From the NCBI RefSeq assembly GCF_026240945.1, contig NZ_JAPFPY010000021.1, forward strand, positions 20,364 to 84,363: a stretch of DNA of 64,000 nucleotides, read 5' to 3'. Position numbers and translations under genes: made by a program. The number at the start of each line of letters is the position of its first letter. The first letter of the stretch is position 1. Below the pieces are notes generated by a model. That model ran no database searches. It saw nothing but the letters and a program-made list of their open reading frames with translations, and was not told the DNA's origin. Shown here one piece after another: positions 26,580-35,450 of the stretch. The DNA is from Mycolicibacterium sp. J2. Its GTDB lineage: Bacteria > Actinomycetota > Actinomycetes > Mycobacteriales > Mycobacteriaceae.

Positions 26580-28185
26580 ACAGGATGATGACCTCGTAAA
26601 CGCCGTCGGCGTGCCTGGCCCGGATGGTCTTCTTGTCGTACTTGCCGACGCTGGTGCGCGGGACCTGCTCGACGAATGTCCAGCGCTCGGGCAGCCACCA
26701 CCGGACCACCTTGTCCGCCAGGAACTCTCGAAGCTCGGCGGCCTCGGCCGAGGCTCCCTCGTCCAGCACGACGACGGCCAGCGGACGTTCCTGCCAGCGC
26801 TCGTCGGGCACGCCCACCACGGCGGCCTCCAGCACGGCGGGGTGCGCGATCAGATGGTTCTCCAACTCCACCGAGGAGATCCACTCCCCGCCGGATTTGA
26901 TGACATCCTTGGCCCGGTCGGTCAGCGTCACATAACCGTCCTGGTCGATCACGCCGACATCACCGGTGCGCAGCCAACCGCTGTCGAACTTCTCGGCGTC
27001 GCGGCCCAGGTAGTACCCCCCGGTGATCCACGGGCCGCGTACCTCCAGCTCGCCGACGGCCTTACCGTCGTCGGGCAGCCGGTTGCCCTCGTCGTCGACG
27101 ATGCGGATCTCGACCCCGCACATCGGCCGGCCCTGGGTGGCCCGCATCTGCCAGTGCCGCTCCTCGGAGACCCCGGGCAACGGCTTGGCGACGGTCGCCA
27201 GTGGCGAGGTCTCGGTCATCCCCCAGGCCTGCTGGATGTAGACGCCGTGGCGCTCCTGGAACGTCCGCATCAACGACAACGGGACGGCCGAGCCACCGCA
27301 GGCAACCAGTCGCAGTGACGAAATATCATGGCCGGGAGACTTTTCCAGGCAATGCATGACGTCGTTCCAGATGGTCGGAACCGCACCGGCCACCGTCGGG
27401 CGCCGCGATTCGATCAGCTCGATGAGTGAGGTCCCGTCCAGGAACCGGTCCGGCATGGCCAGGTCGGCACCGGCCATCAGCGCGGCATAGGGCAGGCCCC
27501 AGGAGTTGGCGTGGAACATCGGCACGATGGGCAGCACCACGTCGCTGGAGCTGACGTCCAGCGCGTTGGCGGTGCACGCCGTCAACGCGTGCAGATAACT
27601 CGAACGATGGCTGTAGACAACACCTTTCGGGTTGCCGGTGGTGCCGCTGGTGTAGCACATGGCGGCGGCCGAGTTCTCGTCGAGCTCGGGCCAGTCGAAC
27701 TCGGCGGGCCGACCGGCCAGCAGTTCGTCGTAGCGCACCACCGTCGGCCCGGTCAGCGCGCTGGTATCCCCGTCGCCGACGACGATGACGGTGTGCACGG
27801 TGGTCAGCTGCGGTAGCACCGGCGCCAGCAGGGGCAGCAGCGAGGCGTCGGCGATGATGACCTGATCCTCGGCCTCGTTGGCGATATAGGCGATCTGCTC
27901 AGGCGCCAGCCGGATGTTCAGCGTGTGCAGCACCGCACCCATCGCGGGTACGGCCAGGTACGCGACCAGGTGCTCTGCGTTGTTCCACTGGAACGTGGCG
28001 ACCCGCTGGTCACCGGTGATCCCCAGCCCGCGCAGGGCGTGCGCGAGCCGGGCGGCCTGTTCGCCGACTTCACGGTAGGTGAGGCTGCGGTGGCCCTGCC
28101 CGGTGGCGGTGGTGACGACGCGGTCCCCGTTGACGCCGCAGGCGTGACGCAGGATCGCGGTGATGGTCAGCGGCCAATTCTGCAT
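26578..28185 (-). CDS. fadD14: Acyl-CoA synthetase (FadD14-like)
   Basis: The 535-residue ANL-family ligase activates a fatty acid with ATP and CoA. Motifs are Y-T-S-G-T-T-G-N-P-K-G-V (P-loop), W-G-M-T-E-T-S-P, G-W-L-R-T-G-D-V-G and I-K-S-G-G-E-W-I-S-S. The C-terminal lysine lies in T-S-V-G-K-Y-D-K-K. It resembles medium-chain ligases, and its neighbours (Rv1059-like and Rv1057-like genes) match the fadD14 locus from memory. ATG 28185 is preferred to GTG 28197; neither has a clear ribosome-binding site. Confidence 0.9.
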   Translation of the reverse strand: MQNWPLTITAILRHACGVNGDRVVTTATGQGHRSLTYREVGEQAARLAHALRGLGITGDQRVATFQWNNAEHLVAYLAVPAMGAVLHTLNIRLAPEQIAYIANEAEDQVIIADASLLPLLAPVLPQLTTVHTVIVVGDGDTSALTGPTVVRYDELLAGRPAEFDWPELDENSAAAMCYTSGTTGNPKGVVYSHRSSYLHALTACTANALDVSSSDVVLPIVPMFHANSWGLPYAALMAGADLAMPDRFLDGTSLIELIESRRPTVAGAVPTIWNDVMHCLEKSPGHDISSLRLVACGGSAVPLSLMRTFQERHGVYIQQAWGMTETSPLATVAKPLPGVSEERHWQMRATQGRPMCGVEIRIVDDEGNRLPDDGKAVGELEVRGPWITGGYYLGRDAEKFDSGWLRTGDVGVIDQDGYVTLTDRAKDVIKSGGEWISSVELENHLIAHPAVLEAAVVGVPDERWQERPLAVVVLDEGASAEAAELREFLADKVVRWWLPERWTFVEQVPRTSVGKYDKKTIRARHADGVYEVIIL

Positions 28186-28300
28186 GGTGGAGTACACCGC
28201 CGCGATGGTAGTGCCAGCGCGGAGATGGCCTGCAACGAATCACCGCCGCCCGGCGATGTAGTTCACAGCAGGTGTTCGACAATCCGACAGGGGGCGCGCG

Positions 28301-28624
28301 ATGCGTCCATTGCTTCTCGCAGCGGTGACCGCTCTGGCCGTACTCCTCACCGCCGCACCGCGGGCCCACGCCGACGAGTCGGCGCAGGAAACCATCGGCC
28401 GGCTGGAGTCGCAGGGTTACACCGTCAACGTCGACCGGGTCGGCAGCGCCCCGCTGGATCAGTGCGTCGTCACCAGCGTGCGCAACCCGCAGACGGTGAC
28501 CCGGCTGATCAGGGTGGACAACGGCCACAACGGCAAACACGACTACGACTACATCGAGGTGGTGGTCAGCCGGTCGATCTCGGTGTCGCTCGACTGCACC
28601 GCGAACCAGCAACATGAGCCATGA
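28301..28624 (+). CDS. Small exported two-cysteine protein, family copy 1
   Basis: The 107-residue product has a Sec signal peptide ending P-R-A-H-A followed by a ~80-residue domain with G-Y-T-V-N-V-D-R-V-G, Q-C-V-V-T-S-V-R-N-P and a C-terminal V-S-L-D-C. The two cysteines probably pair. Three further copies occur at 28632, 35115 and 37140. I do not recognise a named family. The next copy starts eight bases after the stop. Confidence 0.85.
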   Translation: MRPLLLAAVTALAVLLTAAPRAHADESAQETIGRLESQGYTVNVDRVGSAPLDQCVVTSVRNPQTVTRLIRVDNGHNGKHDYDYIEVVVSRSISVSLDCTANQQHEP

Positions 28625-28631
28625 TGGACAG

Positions 28632-28949
28632 ATGCGAATGAGATGGGCCCTGGCCGTGGTCGGTACCCTCGCGGCGATCACCGTCCCCGCGGGGCCGGCT
28701 TCCGCCGAGGAGACGGCGCAGGAGACCATCAGCCGGCTGCAGTCCGAGGGCTACACGGTCAACATCGACCGCACCGGCACCCTGCCGCTGAGCCAATGCG
28801 TGGTGACCAACGTGCGCAACCCGAACACCGTCAAGCAGTGGGTGCCCTATGTGGGGCCCGGCACCGACCAGCGGGTGCTGGTGCAGCAGACCATCAGTCA
28901 GTCGATCTCGGTGACCTTGGACTGCAACCGGTCGATCTCGGGCAGCTAG
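28632..28949 (+). CDS. Small exported two-cysteine protein, family copy 2
   Basis: The 105-residue product has signal peptide M-R-M-R-W-A-L-A-V-V ending P-A-S-A, then G-Y-T-V-N-I-D-R-T-G, Q-C-V-V-T-N-V-R-N-P and V-T-L-D-C-N. It is a tandem paralogue of the gene just upstream, in the same order of motifs. ATG 28632 is chosen because it starts a standard signal peptide; ATG 28614 would overlap copy 1 and ATG 28638 is also possible. The stop overlaps the convergent beta-propeller gene by four bases. Confidence 0.83.
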   Translation: MRMRWALAVVGTLAAITVPAGPASAEETAQETISRLQSEGYTVNIDRTGTLPLSQCVVTNVRNPNTVKQWVPYVGPGTDQRVLVQQTISQSISVTLDCNRSISGS

Positions 28950-29974
28950 ACGCCGACCGACTCCAGCTGCCGGGCTTCGCGTGCATCGGCGAGGGCAACG
29001 GCCCCGAACGGCGAGTACATCGGTGCGGGCGGCGTCACGCGGAACGCGGTGATCCGGCCGTCCACGTCGGCGACGTAGAGCCGGTCGCCCTGCCCGCTGA
29101 GCGCCAGGGCGGTGGGCCGAGAGCCGACCGTGATGGTCTCCAGCACGTCGTTGGTGACCGTGCACAGCACCGCAACCTGGTCGTAGTCCACCACGTAGGC
29201 GCGCGAGCCGTCGGCCGAGAGCGCCATCTGAATCGGCAGCGCGCCGGCCGCGACGGTGCCGGTGACAGTGAAGGCCGCCAGGTCCACCACGACGATGGCG
29301 CCGAGTGAGCTCAGATCAGAGGTCAGCACGTAGGCGGCGGTCTTGGTGAGCGCGAGGTCGCGGATCGGGGCCCCGATTGACAGCGACTTGCGCACGGTGG
29401 CGGTCTCGGTGTCGATCGTCAGCAAGCGGCTGCCCGTGATGGTCGTGACGGCGGCGTACAGCTCCCGTCCCGACGCGGACATCCGCAGCCCGTCGATCGA
29501 GGCGCCGATTCCGGCGGGGATGTCGATGGTGCCCACCCGCTCGGCGGTGGTGTCGATGACGGCAACGTCGACATGGTCGTTGCCGGTGCGCGCGACGTAG
29601 GCACGCTTGCCGTCGCGGCTCACCTCGATGGCGGTGGCGGTGAAGGCCAGCGGGTAGCTGGCCACCACGGCGTTGGCCCTGGTGTCGACGACCACGACGG
29701 TGTCGACCTCGGCGGCGCTGGTGATCACGTAGGCGCGGTCCTCGGCGAGTGCGATAGCCGTGGGCTCTCCGGCCACGTCGACCACGGCCGGGGCTGCGAC
29801 GGTGTCCGGGCGCACCACGGTGACAGACTCGTCACCGGGGTTGGCCACGACGATGGTCCTGGAATCGGCGGCGACGTCGGCGATAGCGCCCCGGCCGATC
29901 TGCACCGACCCCGCGTACGCGGTCCGGGATTCGGTCACGGCGGCGTCATTTGCGCGCACGAAAACACTTGCCAT
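28946..29974 (-). CDS. YVTN-type beta-propeller protein (Rv1057-like)
   Basis: The 342-residue protein is made of about seven repeats of the YVTN/NHL type, each with a V-A-D-x-x-x-x-x-I/V-x-V-x-x-x-x pattern (for example V-V-V-V-D-T-R-A-N-A-V-V and L-Y-V-A-D-V-D-G-R-I). This predicts a seven-bladed propeller. Rv1057, the counterpart beside fadD14, is envelope-stress controlled in M. tuberculosis (MprA, SigE, TrcR; from memory). GGAGG lies about 11 bases before ATG 29974. No signal peptide is visible. Role unknown. Confidence 0.85.
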   Translation of the reverse strand: MASVFVRANDAAVTESRTAYAGSVQIGRGAIADVAADSRTIVVANPGDESVTVVRPDTVAAPAVVDVAGEPTAIALAEDRAYVITSAAEVDTVVVVDTRANAVVASYPLAFTATAIEVSRDGKRAYVARTGNDHVDVAVIDTTAERVGTIDIPAGIGASIDGLRMSASGRELYAAVTTITGSRLLTIDTETATVRKSLSIGAPIRDLALTKTAAYVLTSDLSSLGAIVVVDLAAFTVTGTVAAGALPIQMALSADGSRAYVVDYDQVAVLCTVTNDVLETITVGSRPTALALSGQGDRLYVADVDGRITAFRVTPPAPMYSPFGAVALADAREARQLESVGV

Positions 29975-30401
29975 TTCTTCGACACCTCCGCCGGTATAAC
30001 TGCACCGGCACTAGATTCAGTCGTCATGCGCCGAGGATGGCGCGTTCTCGATCGAGTCTAGCGACGCATCCGACAAGCAGATCCAGGCTTGCGCGGCACC
30101 ATGCGTTGAGCTGCCGTCAACCTCTCATACACCACTTAGGAAACAATTCGTTATGCATTTGTGACCTCCCGATAGCAAATCGCCACAACGCCCTGAACTG
30201 GAGGTACCGAACCTTGGCAATTCGGGCCATGCGCGGTCACCCCACCTGTCACATCACGGATTCTTACCAAGGCCGCGCAAAATGAGGGCCAGATCACAGT
30301 GCTCGGACCAGCAAACTTTAAGTCACACCGCGCCGCTCCGCGTGTCGGCGAAGCCGCAGGCCGGCTCGAATTGACATTGCTGTCAAATTAGCTGGGGCGC
30401 C
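29975..30401. other. 427-bp noncoding stretch with the beta-propeller gene's regulatory region
   Basis: No credible gene is seen; the short plus-strand frame here lacks coding character and a ribosome-binding site. The stretch is more AT-rich than its neighbours, notably 30110-30180. On the minus strand a TTATAC-like -10 lies about 25 bases upstream of the propeller start. Given the stress control known for Rv1057, operators are expected here but I could not assign one. Confidence 0.5.
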
Positions 30402-31211
30402 TCACGGCAACAACACGAATGACAGCCCTTTAGCGGCTTTCACCGTGCGCGCCGACCAGGTACCCGGACCGCGGCCGGGGCCACCCATCTCGGTCAGCGT
30501 CAGATACGTGCCATCGGGCCGCTTCGACGTCGAGTCCACCCACGCGACATGACCCGCCGCCGGGGCATCGAGTTGTCCGCCAGGAATCACCACGATCGCC
30601 CGCGGCTGCGGGTCATCTACCACCGTCCAACCCGCCGACCTGGCCGAACCGGCAAGATCCTGCGGTGTCGCGGTGACCGCCGGATAGAACTGCTCCCCCG
30701 AGACGAAGAACCATTTCTCCAGCGCCGCCCAGGCGTCCGTGCCGTTCTTGGCCGGGTTCACCTGCGCCTTCCGTCCAGTGGCCCGCGACGACGTCGGCCG
30801 GGACGATTCGGTGGCACACGGCGGCACGATCGGATCGTTGGAGCCCGTGTCGAGCATCGCGTCGGTGACGTAACCCCCGCTGTCCAGCCGGTTCCACAGA
30901 TCCGTGCGCAGCTGATACGGCCCGCCGACGAACACCGTGCCGCGCGCATAACAGGTGATGACCACCCGCGAATGATTGGCAACCGTGCCGATTTTCTGAC
31001 TCGTCATCGACGGGGCCGACCGGATGTTGAGGTCGAAGCTGCCGGTGTTGACGGTGACGACGCGGGCGTCAGCCGCCGATTCGGGCGCCGCACCAGCCGT
31101 CGCCGGGACCACGGCGCCGGATGCCCCCGAGACGACAGCCGCGACAACCACCGAAACAACACCGAAAACCATCGGCGAGGTCAGCCCCACGCGCGTTCTG
31201 GTCGAACTCAC
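30402..31211 (-). CDS. Exported SH3-like plus CHAP-domain protein
   Basis: The 269-residue product has an N-terminal signal/anchor (V-F-G-V-V-S-V-V-V-A-A-V-V), then an SH3-like segment (L-N-I-R-S-A-P-S, V-V-I-T-C-Y-A-R-G) and a C-terminal CHAP-like domain (A-A-G-H-V-A-W-V-D). The catalytic Cys of a true CHAP amidase is not obvious, so peptidoglycan binding without hydrolysis is possible. GTG 31211 is chosen because GAAGGG precedes it; ATG 31262 would add 17 residues before the signal. Confidence 0.75.
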   Translation of the reverse strand: MSSTRTRVGLTSPMVFGVVSVVVAAVVSGASGAVVPATAGAAPESAADARVVTVNTGSFDLNIRSAPSMTSQKIGTVANHSRVVITCYARGTVFVGGPYQLRTDLWNRLDSGGYVTDAMLDTGSNDPIVPPCATESSRPTSSRATGRKAQVNPAKNGTDAWAALEKWFFVSGEQFYPAVTATPQDLAGSARSAGWTVVDDPQPRAIVVIPGGQLDAPAAGHVAWVDSTSKRPDGTYLTLTEMGGPGRGPGTWSARTVKAAKGLSFVLLP

Positions 31212-31339
31212 GGCAATCCCTTCGGACACAATTCGCAGAATCATAATTCTCGAATTGGCCATTTGCTGCTAGCCGTTGAATTCTTTGCCAAGCCGTGATT
31301 TTCGTTTAACCACCCGGGCGGGGCGCCGGATTGTGATGC

Positions 31340-32026
31340 TCAGCGCCACTGATACCGCGTCTTGGGCCGTCCGGCCTTCCCGTAATCGGTGCTGCGGGTG
31401 ACGGTGCCGTCGTCGGCGAGGCGCTCCAGATATCGCCATGCCGTCACCCGGGAGACACCGACCTGAGCGGCGACCTCGTCGGCCGTCAGGCCGCCCGGGC
31501 TGTCCCGCACCACCCGCGCGATCTCGTCCGTGGTGTGCGGTGCGACGCCTTTCGGCGTGACCGCTTTGTCCGTGGCCACCCGCAACTCCGTGAAGGCGCG
31601 GTCAACCTCGGCCTGACTGGCCGCCTCGGTACCGGCAGGCAGCGCGATGCGGTAGCGGCGGTAGCGCTCCATCCGATCCCGGAAGGCCGCAAAGGTGAAC
31701 GGCTTGAGCAAATACGCCAGTGCCCCGTGCGCGACCGCGGCACGGACCATCTCCAGATCCCGCTCGGAGGTGATCGCGATGATGTCCGGCGCCGGCGCCA
31801 GCCCCGACAGCCCAGACGCCAGCGCGATACCGCTGGCATCGGGCAGACCGAGGTCGAGCAGCACCAGATCGACGGGCGGTTGCGCCTCCGCCGCGACCCG
31901 CATCGCGTCACGAGCGGTGTGTACCACCGCGACCACCGAAAACCCGTCGACCCGGCCGAGATATGCCTGGTGCGCCTCGGCGATCAGTGGTTCGTCCTCG
32001 ACGATCAGCACCCGGATCGCGCTCAT
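31340..32026 (-). CDS. Response regulator of the DctR/CitB type
   Basis: The 228-residue regulator has a receiver domain with the phospho-acceptor Asp in L-V-L-L-D-L-G-L-P, the acidic V-E-D-E-P pocket, and a C-terminal helix-turn-helix (L-T-A-D-E-V-A-A-Q-V-G-V-S-R-V-T-A-W-R). This matches the citrate/C4-dicarboxylate response regulators. Start and kinase stop overlap by four bases (ATGA), so the pair is co-translated. The likely target is the divergent dctA. Confidence 0.92.
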   Translation of the reverse strand: MSAIRVLIVEDEPLIAEAHQAYLGRVDGFSVVAVVHTARDAMRVAAEAQPPVDLVLLDLGLPDASGIALASGLSGLAPAPDIIAITSERDLEMVRAAVAHGALAYLLKPFTFAAFRDRMERYRRYRIALPAGTEAASQAEVDRAFTELRVATDKAVTPKGVAPHTTDEIARVVRDSPGGLTADEVAAQVGVSRVTAWRYLERLADDGTVTRSTDYGKAGRPKTRYQWR

Positions 32027-33606
32027 GGCTGGGGCACCGTCACGGTGACCACCGAGCCGTATGTCAACTCGGCGGCCACCGTGCCGCCATGCCGGTTCAC
32101 CACCTGGGCCACCAGCGCCAGGCCCAACCCGTGCCCTGCTGCATCGGTCTTGGTCGAATACCCGCGCCGCAACGCCCGCTCGAACGTTGCCGGGTCCATG
32201 CCCGGGCCGCTGTCGGCCACCTTGATCATCAGCGCCCGGTCGTCCTGGTTCACCGTGACCTCGACCCATGGTTCGTCCCGATCGCAGGCGTCGAGCGCAT
32301 TGTCGATCAGATTGCCCAGAACGGTGACGATCTCCTGGCCTGTCAGCGGGATATCGGCGGACAACTGGGTGTCCTCGGTGACGGTCAGGGTGATGCCGCG
32401 TTCGTCGGCCTGAGCCGCCTTCCCCAACAACAGCGCGACCAGGGCGGGCTCGCGTACCGACTGCGACAACCGGTCGACCAGCCGCTGCGACAGTTCCAGT
32501 TCGTCGGTGGCGAACCGCACCGCATCCTCCGGCCGGCCCATTTCCACCATGGTGATGACGGTGTGCAGTTTGTTGGCCTGTTCGTGCGCCTGCGCGCGCA
32601 ACGAATCGGTGAGCACCTTCAGGGCGCTCAGCTCGCCCAGCGCACCCTGTAACTCGGTGCGGTCGCGGATGGTCACCACCTCCGAAGCTGTCGCCCGCCC
32701 CCGGTCACCGCGCTGGTCGGCCACCGATGCCCGGTTGACCACCAGCACCCGCTCCTCGGTGACCTGCAATTCGTCGCGCACACCCGGGTCCTGGCTGCGC
32801 AGGAACTCGGGCAGGTCGGCGCGCGTCACCGGCCCGTCCGGCAGTCCCAGCAGCCGGCGCGCCTCGTCGTTGACCAGCGCCACGCCGTCACCATCGAGCA
32901 CGATCAGCCCCTCCGACACCGAATGCAGGACGGCGTCATGATGGTCATACATCACCCGCAGCTCGTCCGGCCGCAAGCCGTGGGTCTGGCGCATCAACCG
33001 GCGCCGGATCGCCCATGCGCCCGTCAACGAGATGGCCAGCGCCGCGACGGTGACCGCCGCGATAGTGGCGATCTGTGACTGCCAGCGCTGGGCCAGGGTC
33101 TGGCGGGTGATACCCGCCGACACCAGCCCCACGATCCGGCCGTCGGCCGCGCGCACCGGGGCGACGGCCCGGATCGACGGGCCCAATGTTCCGGTGTAGA
33201 CCTCGGTGAACGTCTGACCGCGCAGCGCGGGCTCCAGGGTGCCCAGGTAGTGCCCGCCGATCTGGGTGGGATCGGTGTGGGTGAACCGGATGCCGTCGGG
33301 CGCCATGATGGTGATGAAGGCGATGCCGGTGGCCTTGCGCACCGCCTCGGTTACCGGCTGCAACGAGCTTGTCGCCGAACCCGATTCGATGGCCTGCGCG
33401 GTCGACTGGGAATCGGCCAGCGCCGTCGCGATACCGATCACCTGCTGGCGTGCCGCGTCGTCGCCGTCCCGGCGCGCGTCCAGCAGGGCCAGACCGGTGC
33501 CGGCGAACACCACCAGCACCACCACGACGATCTGCAACGCGATCGCCTGACCCGCCAGCGACCACCGCGACGTGGCCGGCCACCACCTGCGCACCGACAC
33601 CCCCAC
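32023..33606 (-). CDS. Sensor histidine kinase of the DcuS/CitA type
   Basis: The 527-residue kinase has two transmembrane helices (about 18-40 and 180-200) bracketing a periplasmic PASC/sCache ligand domain with F-T-H-T-D-P-T-Q-I-G-G. A cytoplasmic PAS domain, a SPOB-like dimerisation helix (R-A-Q-A-H-E-Q-A-N-K-L-H, candidate phospho-His) and an ATPase domain (N-L-I-D-N-A-L-D-A, D-S-G-P-G-M, G-H-G-L-G-L-A-L) follow. This family senses citrate or C4-dicarboxylates. It is transcribed divergently from dctA across a 57-base gap. Confidence 0.93.
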   Translation of the reverse strand: MGVSVRRWWPATSRWSLAGQAIALQIVVVVLVVFAGTGLALLDARRDGDDAARQQVIGIATALADSQSTAQAIESGSATSSLQPVTEAVRKATGIAFITIMAPDGIRFTHTDPTQIGGHYLGTLEPALRGQTFTEVYTGTLGPSIRAVAPVRAADGRIVGLVSAGITRQTLAQRWQSQIATIAAVTVAALAISLTGAWAIRRRLMRQTHGLRPDELRVMYDHHDAVLHSVSEGLIVLDGDGVALVNDEARRLLGLPDGPVTRADLPEFLRSQDPGVRDELQVTEERVLVVNRASVADQRGDRGRATASEVVTIRDRTELQGALGELSALKVLTDSLRAQAHEQANKLHTVITMVEMGRPEDAVRFATDELELSQRLVDRLSQSVREPALVALLLGKAAQADERGITLTVTEDTQLSADIPLTGQEIVTVLGNLIDNALDACDRDEPWVEVTVNQDDRALMIKVADSGPGMDPATFERALRRGYSTKTDAAGHGLGLALVAQVVNRHGGTVAAELTYGSVVTVTVPQP

Positions 33607-33627
33607 ACTGAACGAAATGAACTAAAA

Positions 33628-33643
33628 CGTGACCGGGATCACG
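33628..33643. promoter_or_regulatory. CRP-type palindrome in the dctA/kinase divergent promoter
   Basis: CGTGACCGGGATCACG contains GTGA-N6-TCAC, the core of the CRP site (mycobacterial consensus TGTGANNNNNNTCACA). It lies 21 bases upstream of dctA and 22 bases upstream of the kinase start. The place suggests cAMP-CRP control of dicarboxylate use. Confidence 0.6.
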
Positions 33644-33663
33644 CACTCGCCGACCATCCTTAC

Positions 33664-35031
33664 ATGACCTCCACCACGGACACGCCCGCGAAGAAGCGGG
33701 ACCGCACGCACTGGCTTTATATCGCCGTCATCGCCGCCGTCGTCATCGGCGTCGCCGTCGGCCTGCTCGCCCCGTCGATCGGCAAGGACGTCGGCGTCCT
33801 CGGCACCATGTTCGTCAGCCTGATCAAGATGATGATCGCGCCGGTCATCTTCTGCACCATCGTGTTGGGCATCGGGTCGGTCCGCAAAGCCGCCACGGTC
33901 GGCCGCGTCGGCGGGCTGGCTTTCGTCTACTTCCTGATCATGTCGACCATCGCGCTGGGCATCGGTCTGGTGGTCGGCAACCTGCTCAAGCCGGGATCGG
34001 GAATGCACCTGTCGGAGAAGGCGGCCGGGCAAGGCGCCGCGCTCGCCGAGAAGGCACATGAGGCCGGCGGCCTGATGGACTTCGTCACCCACATCATCCC
34101 GACCACCCTGCTTTCCTCGCTGACAGAGGGAAATGTCTTGCAGGCGTTGTTCGTTGCCTTGCTCGTCGGGTTCGCGCTGCAGGCGATGGGCACCGCCGGT
34201 GAGCCCATCCTGCGCGGTGTCGAGCATCTGCAGAAGCTGGTGTTCAAGGTGCTCACCATGATCCTGTGGTTGGCGCCCATCGGCGCATTCGGCGCCATCG
34301 CCAACGTGGTGGCCCAGACCGGCTGGACCGCGGTCACCCAGCTGCTGGCCCTGATGCTGGGCTTCTATCTGACCTGCATCGTGTTCGTGTTCGGCGTGCT
34401 GGGCGTGCTGATGCGCGCGGTGTCGGGGGTTTCGATCTTCAAACTGGTGCGCTACCTGGCCCGCGAATACCTGCTGATCTTCTCGACCTCGTCGTCGGAA
34501 TCCGCGCTGCCGCGGTTGATCGCCAAGATGGAACACCTGGGCGTGGACCGCAGCACCGTCGGTGTCGTGGTGCCCACCGGGTACTCGTTCAACCTGGACG
34601 GCACGGCGATCTACCTGACCATGGCCTCGCTGTTCATCGCTGATGCGATGGGGCACCCGCTGTCGCTGGGCGAGCAGCTGTCGCTGTTGGTGTTCATGAT
34701 CGTCGCCTCCAAGGGCGCCGCCGGGGTCAGTGGCGCCGGGATGGCCACGCTGGCAGGCGGACTGCAGAGCCACCGGCCCGATCTGCTCGACGGCGTCGGA
34801 CTGATCGTCGGTATCGACCGCTTCATGTCCGAAGCACGCGCGGTCACCAACTTCTCCGGCAACGCCGTCGCCACCGTCCTGGTCGGGTCGTGGACCAAGA
34901 CCATCGATCGGGCCAGGGTCGACGCGGTGCTGCGCGGCGACATCCCGTTCGACGAGCTGACCATGGTCGACAGCGACCACGGCGGACGCACCGAAGAACC
35001 GGCATCGGCGCGCGTCCCGGTGCCGGCGTAG
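33664..35031 (+). CDS. dctA: C4-dicarboxylate:cation symporter DctA
   Basis: The 455-residue DAACS-family transporter brings in succinate, fumarate and malate with cations. It has about eight membrane helices and the two signature hairpin motifs: the serine-rich S-T-S-S-S-E-S-A-L-P and G-Y-S-F-N-L-D-G-T-A-I-Y. G-A-A-G-V-S-G-A-G and N-F-S-G-N-A-V-A-T follow. It is controlled presumably by the divergent two-component system and the CRP-type site, and ends at a strong terminator. Confidence 0.95.
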   Translation: MTSTTDTPAKKRDRTHWLYIAVIAAVVIGVAVGLLAPSIGKDVGVLGTMFVSLIKMMIAPVIFCTIVLGIGSVRKAATVGRVGGLAFVYFLIMSTIALGIGLVVGNLLKPGSGMHLSEKAAGQGAALAEKAHEAGGLMDFVTHIIPTTLLSSLTEGNVLQALFVALLVGFALQAMGTAGEPILRGVEHLQKLVFKVLTMILWLAPIGAFGAIANVVAQTGWTAVTQLLALMLGFYLTCIVFVFGVLGVLMRAVSGVSIFKLVRYLAREYLLIFSTSSSESALPRLIAKMEHLGVDRSTVGVVVPTGYSFNLDGTAIYLTMASLFIADAMGHPLSLGEQLSLLVFMIVASKGAAGVSGAGMATLAGGLQSHRPDLLDGVGLIVGIDRFMSEARAVTNFSGNAVATVLVGSWTKTIDRARVDAVLRGDIPFDELTMVDSDHGGRTEEPASARVPVPA

Positions 35032-35046
35032 GGTGCGCACGAAAGG

Positions 35047-35077
35047 CCCGGCCGGGAGCTACTCCGGCCGGGTTTTT
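35047..35077 (+). terminator. Intrinsic terminator of dctA
   Basis: CCCGGCCGG (35047-35055) pairs with CCGGCCGGG (35064-35072) around an eight-base loop and is followed directly by TTTTT. This is a classical rho-independent terminator on the plus strand. Confidence 0.92.
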
Positions 35078-35114
35078 CGTTGTGGGTGAACCATTTCCGA
35101 CCGGACACCGTGTC

Positions 35115-35414
35115 ATGGGTATGCGTACCGTGTTGATCGCCCTGTTCGCCATACCGGTGACGGCGCTGTTGACCGCAGGCCAGGCCCGAGCCGAGTCGGC
35201 GGTGGCCACCATCGGAACACTGCAAGCACAGGGTTTTCACGTCAACGTCGACCGGGTGGGGAGTGCTCCCCTGGACCAGTGCGTGGTCACCAGCGTCCGA
35301 AATCCGCAATCAGAAACGAGACTCGTCCAGGTGGATCGGCGCGGTGATCGCGACATATTCCTCCCGCTCGTAGTGCGGCGCACCATCACGGTGTCCCTGG
35401 ACTGTTCGAGGTAG
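35115..35414 (+). CDS. Small exported two-cysteine protein, family copy 3
   Basis: The 99-residue product has signal peptide M-R-T-V-L-I-A-L-F-A ending G-Q-A-R-A, then G-F-H-V-N-V-D-R-V-G-S-A-P-L-D-Q-C-V-V-T, S-V-R-N-P-Q and V-S-L-D-C-S-R. It is closest to copy 1 (28301) in the central block. ATG 35115 or 35121 can serve as start. The gene sits alone between the dctA terminator and the DUF3060 gene. Confidence 0.85.
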   Translation: MGMRTVLIALFAIPVTALLTAGQARAESAVATIGTLQAQGFHVNVDRVGSAPLDQCVVTSVRNPQSETRLVQVDRRGDRDIFLPLVVRRTITVSLDCSR

Positions 35415-35426
35415 CCCCTTGTCGCG

Positions 35427-35450
35427 GTGCCGATGTGGGACCATCGGCAC
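35427..35450 (+). promoter_or_regulatory. Hairpin immediately before the DUF3060 start codon
   Basis: GTGCCGATG (35427-35435) and CATCGGCAC (35442-35450) form a perfect 9-bp stem with the loop TGGGAC. The 3' arm touches the ATG at 35451. It would cover the initiation region if folded, so it may limit translation. It may instead be the terminator of the preceding small gene. Confidence 0.5.

Noticed and set aside
29950..30285. Open frame of 111 codons in the noncoding stretch
   Set aside because: No ribosome-binding site, no signal peptide or domain, unusual composition, and it overlaps the regulatory region and start of the beta-propeller gene.
31212..31339. c-di-AMP (ydaO-type) riboswitch before the CHAP-protein gene
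   Set aside because: Such riboswitches often precede wall-enzyme genes in actinobacteria, but the 128-base leader is short and I could not find the conserved core segments.
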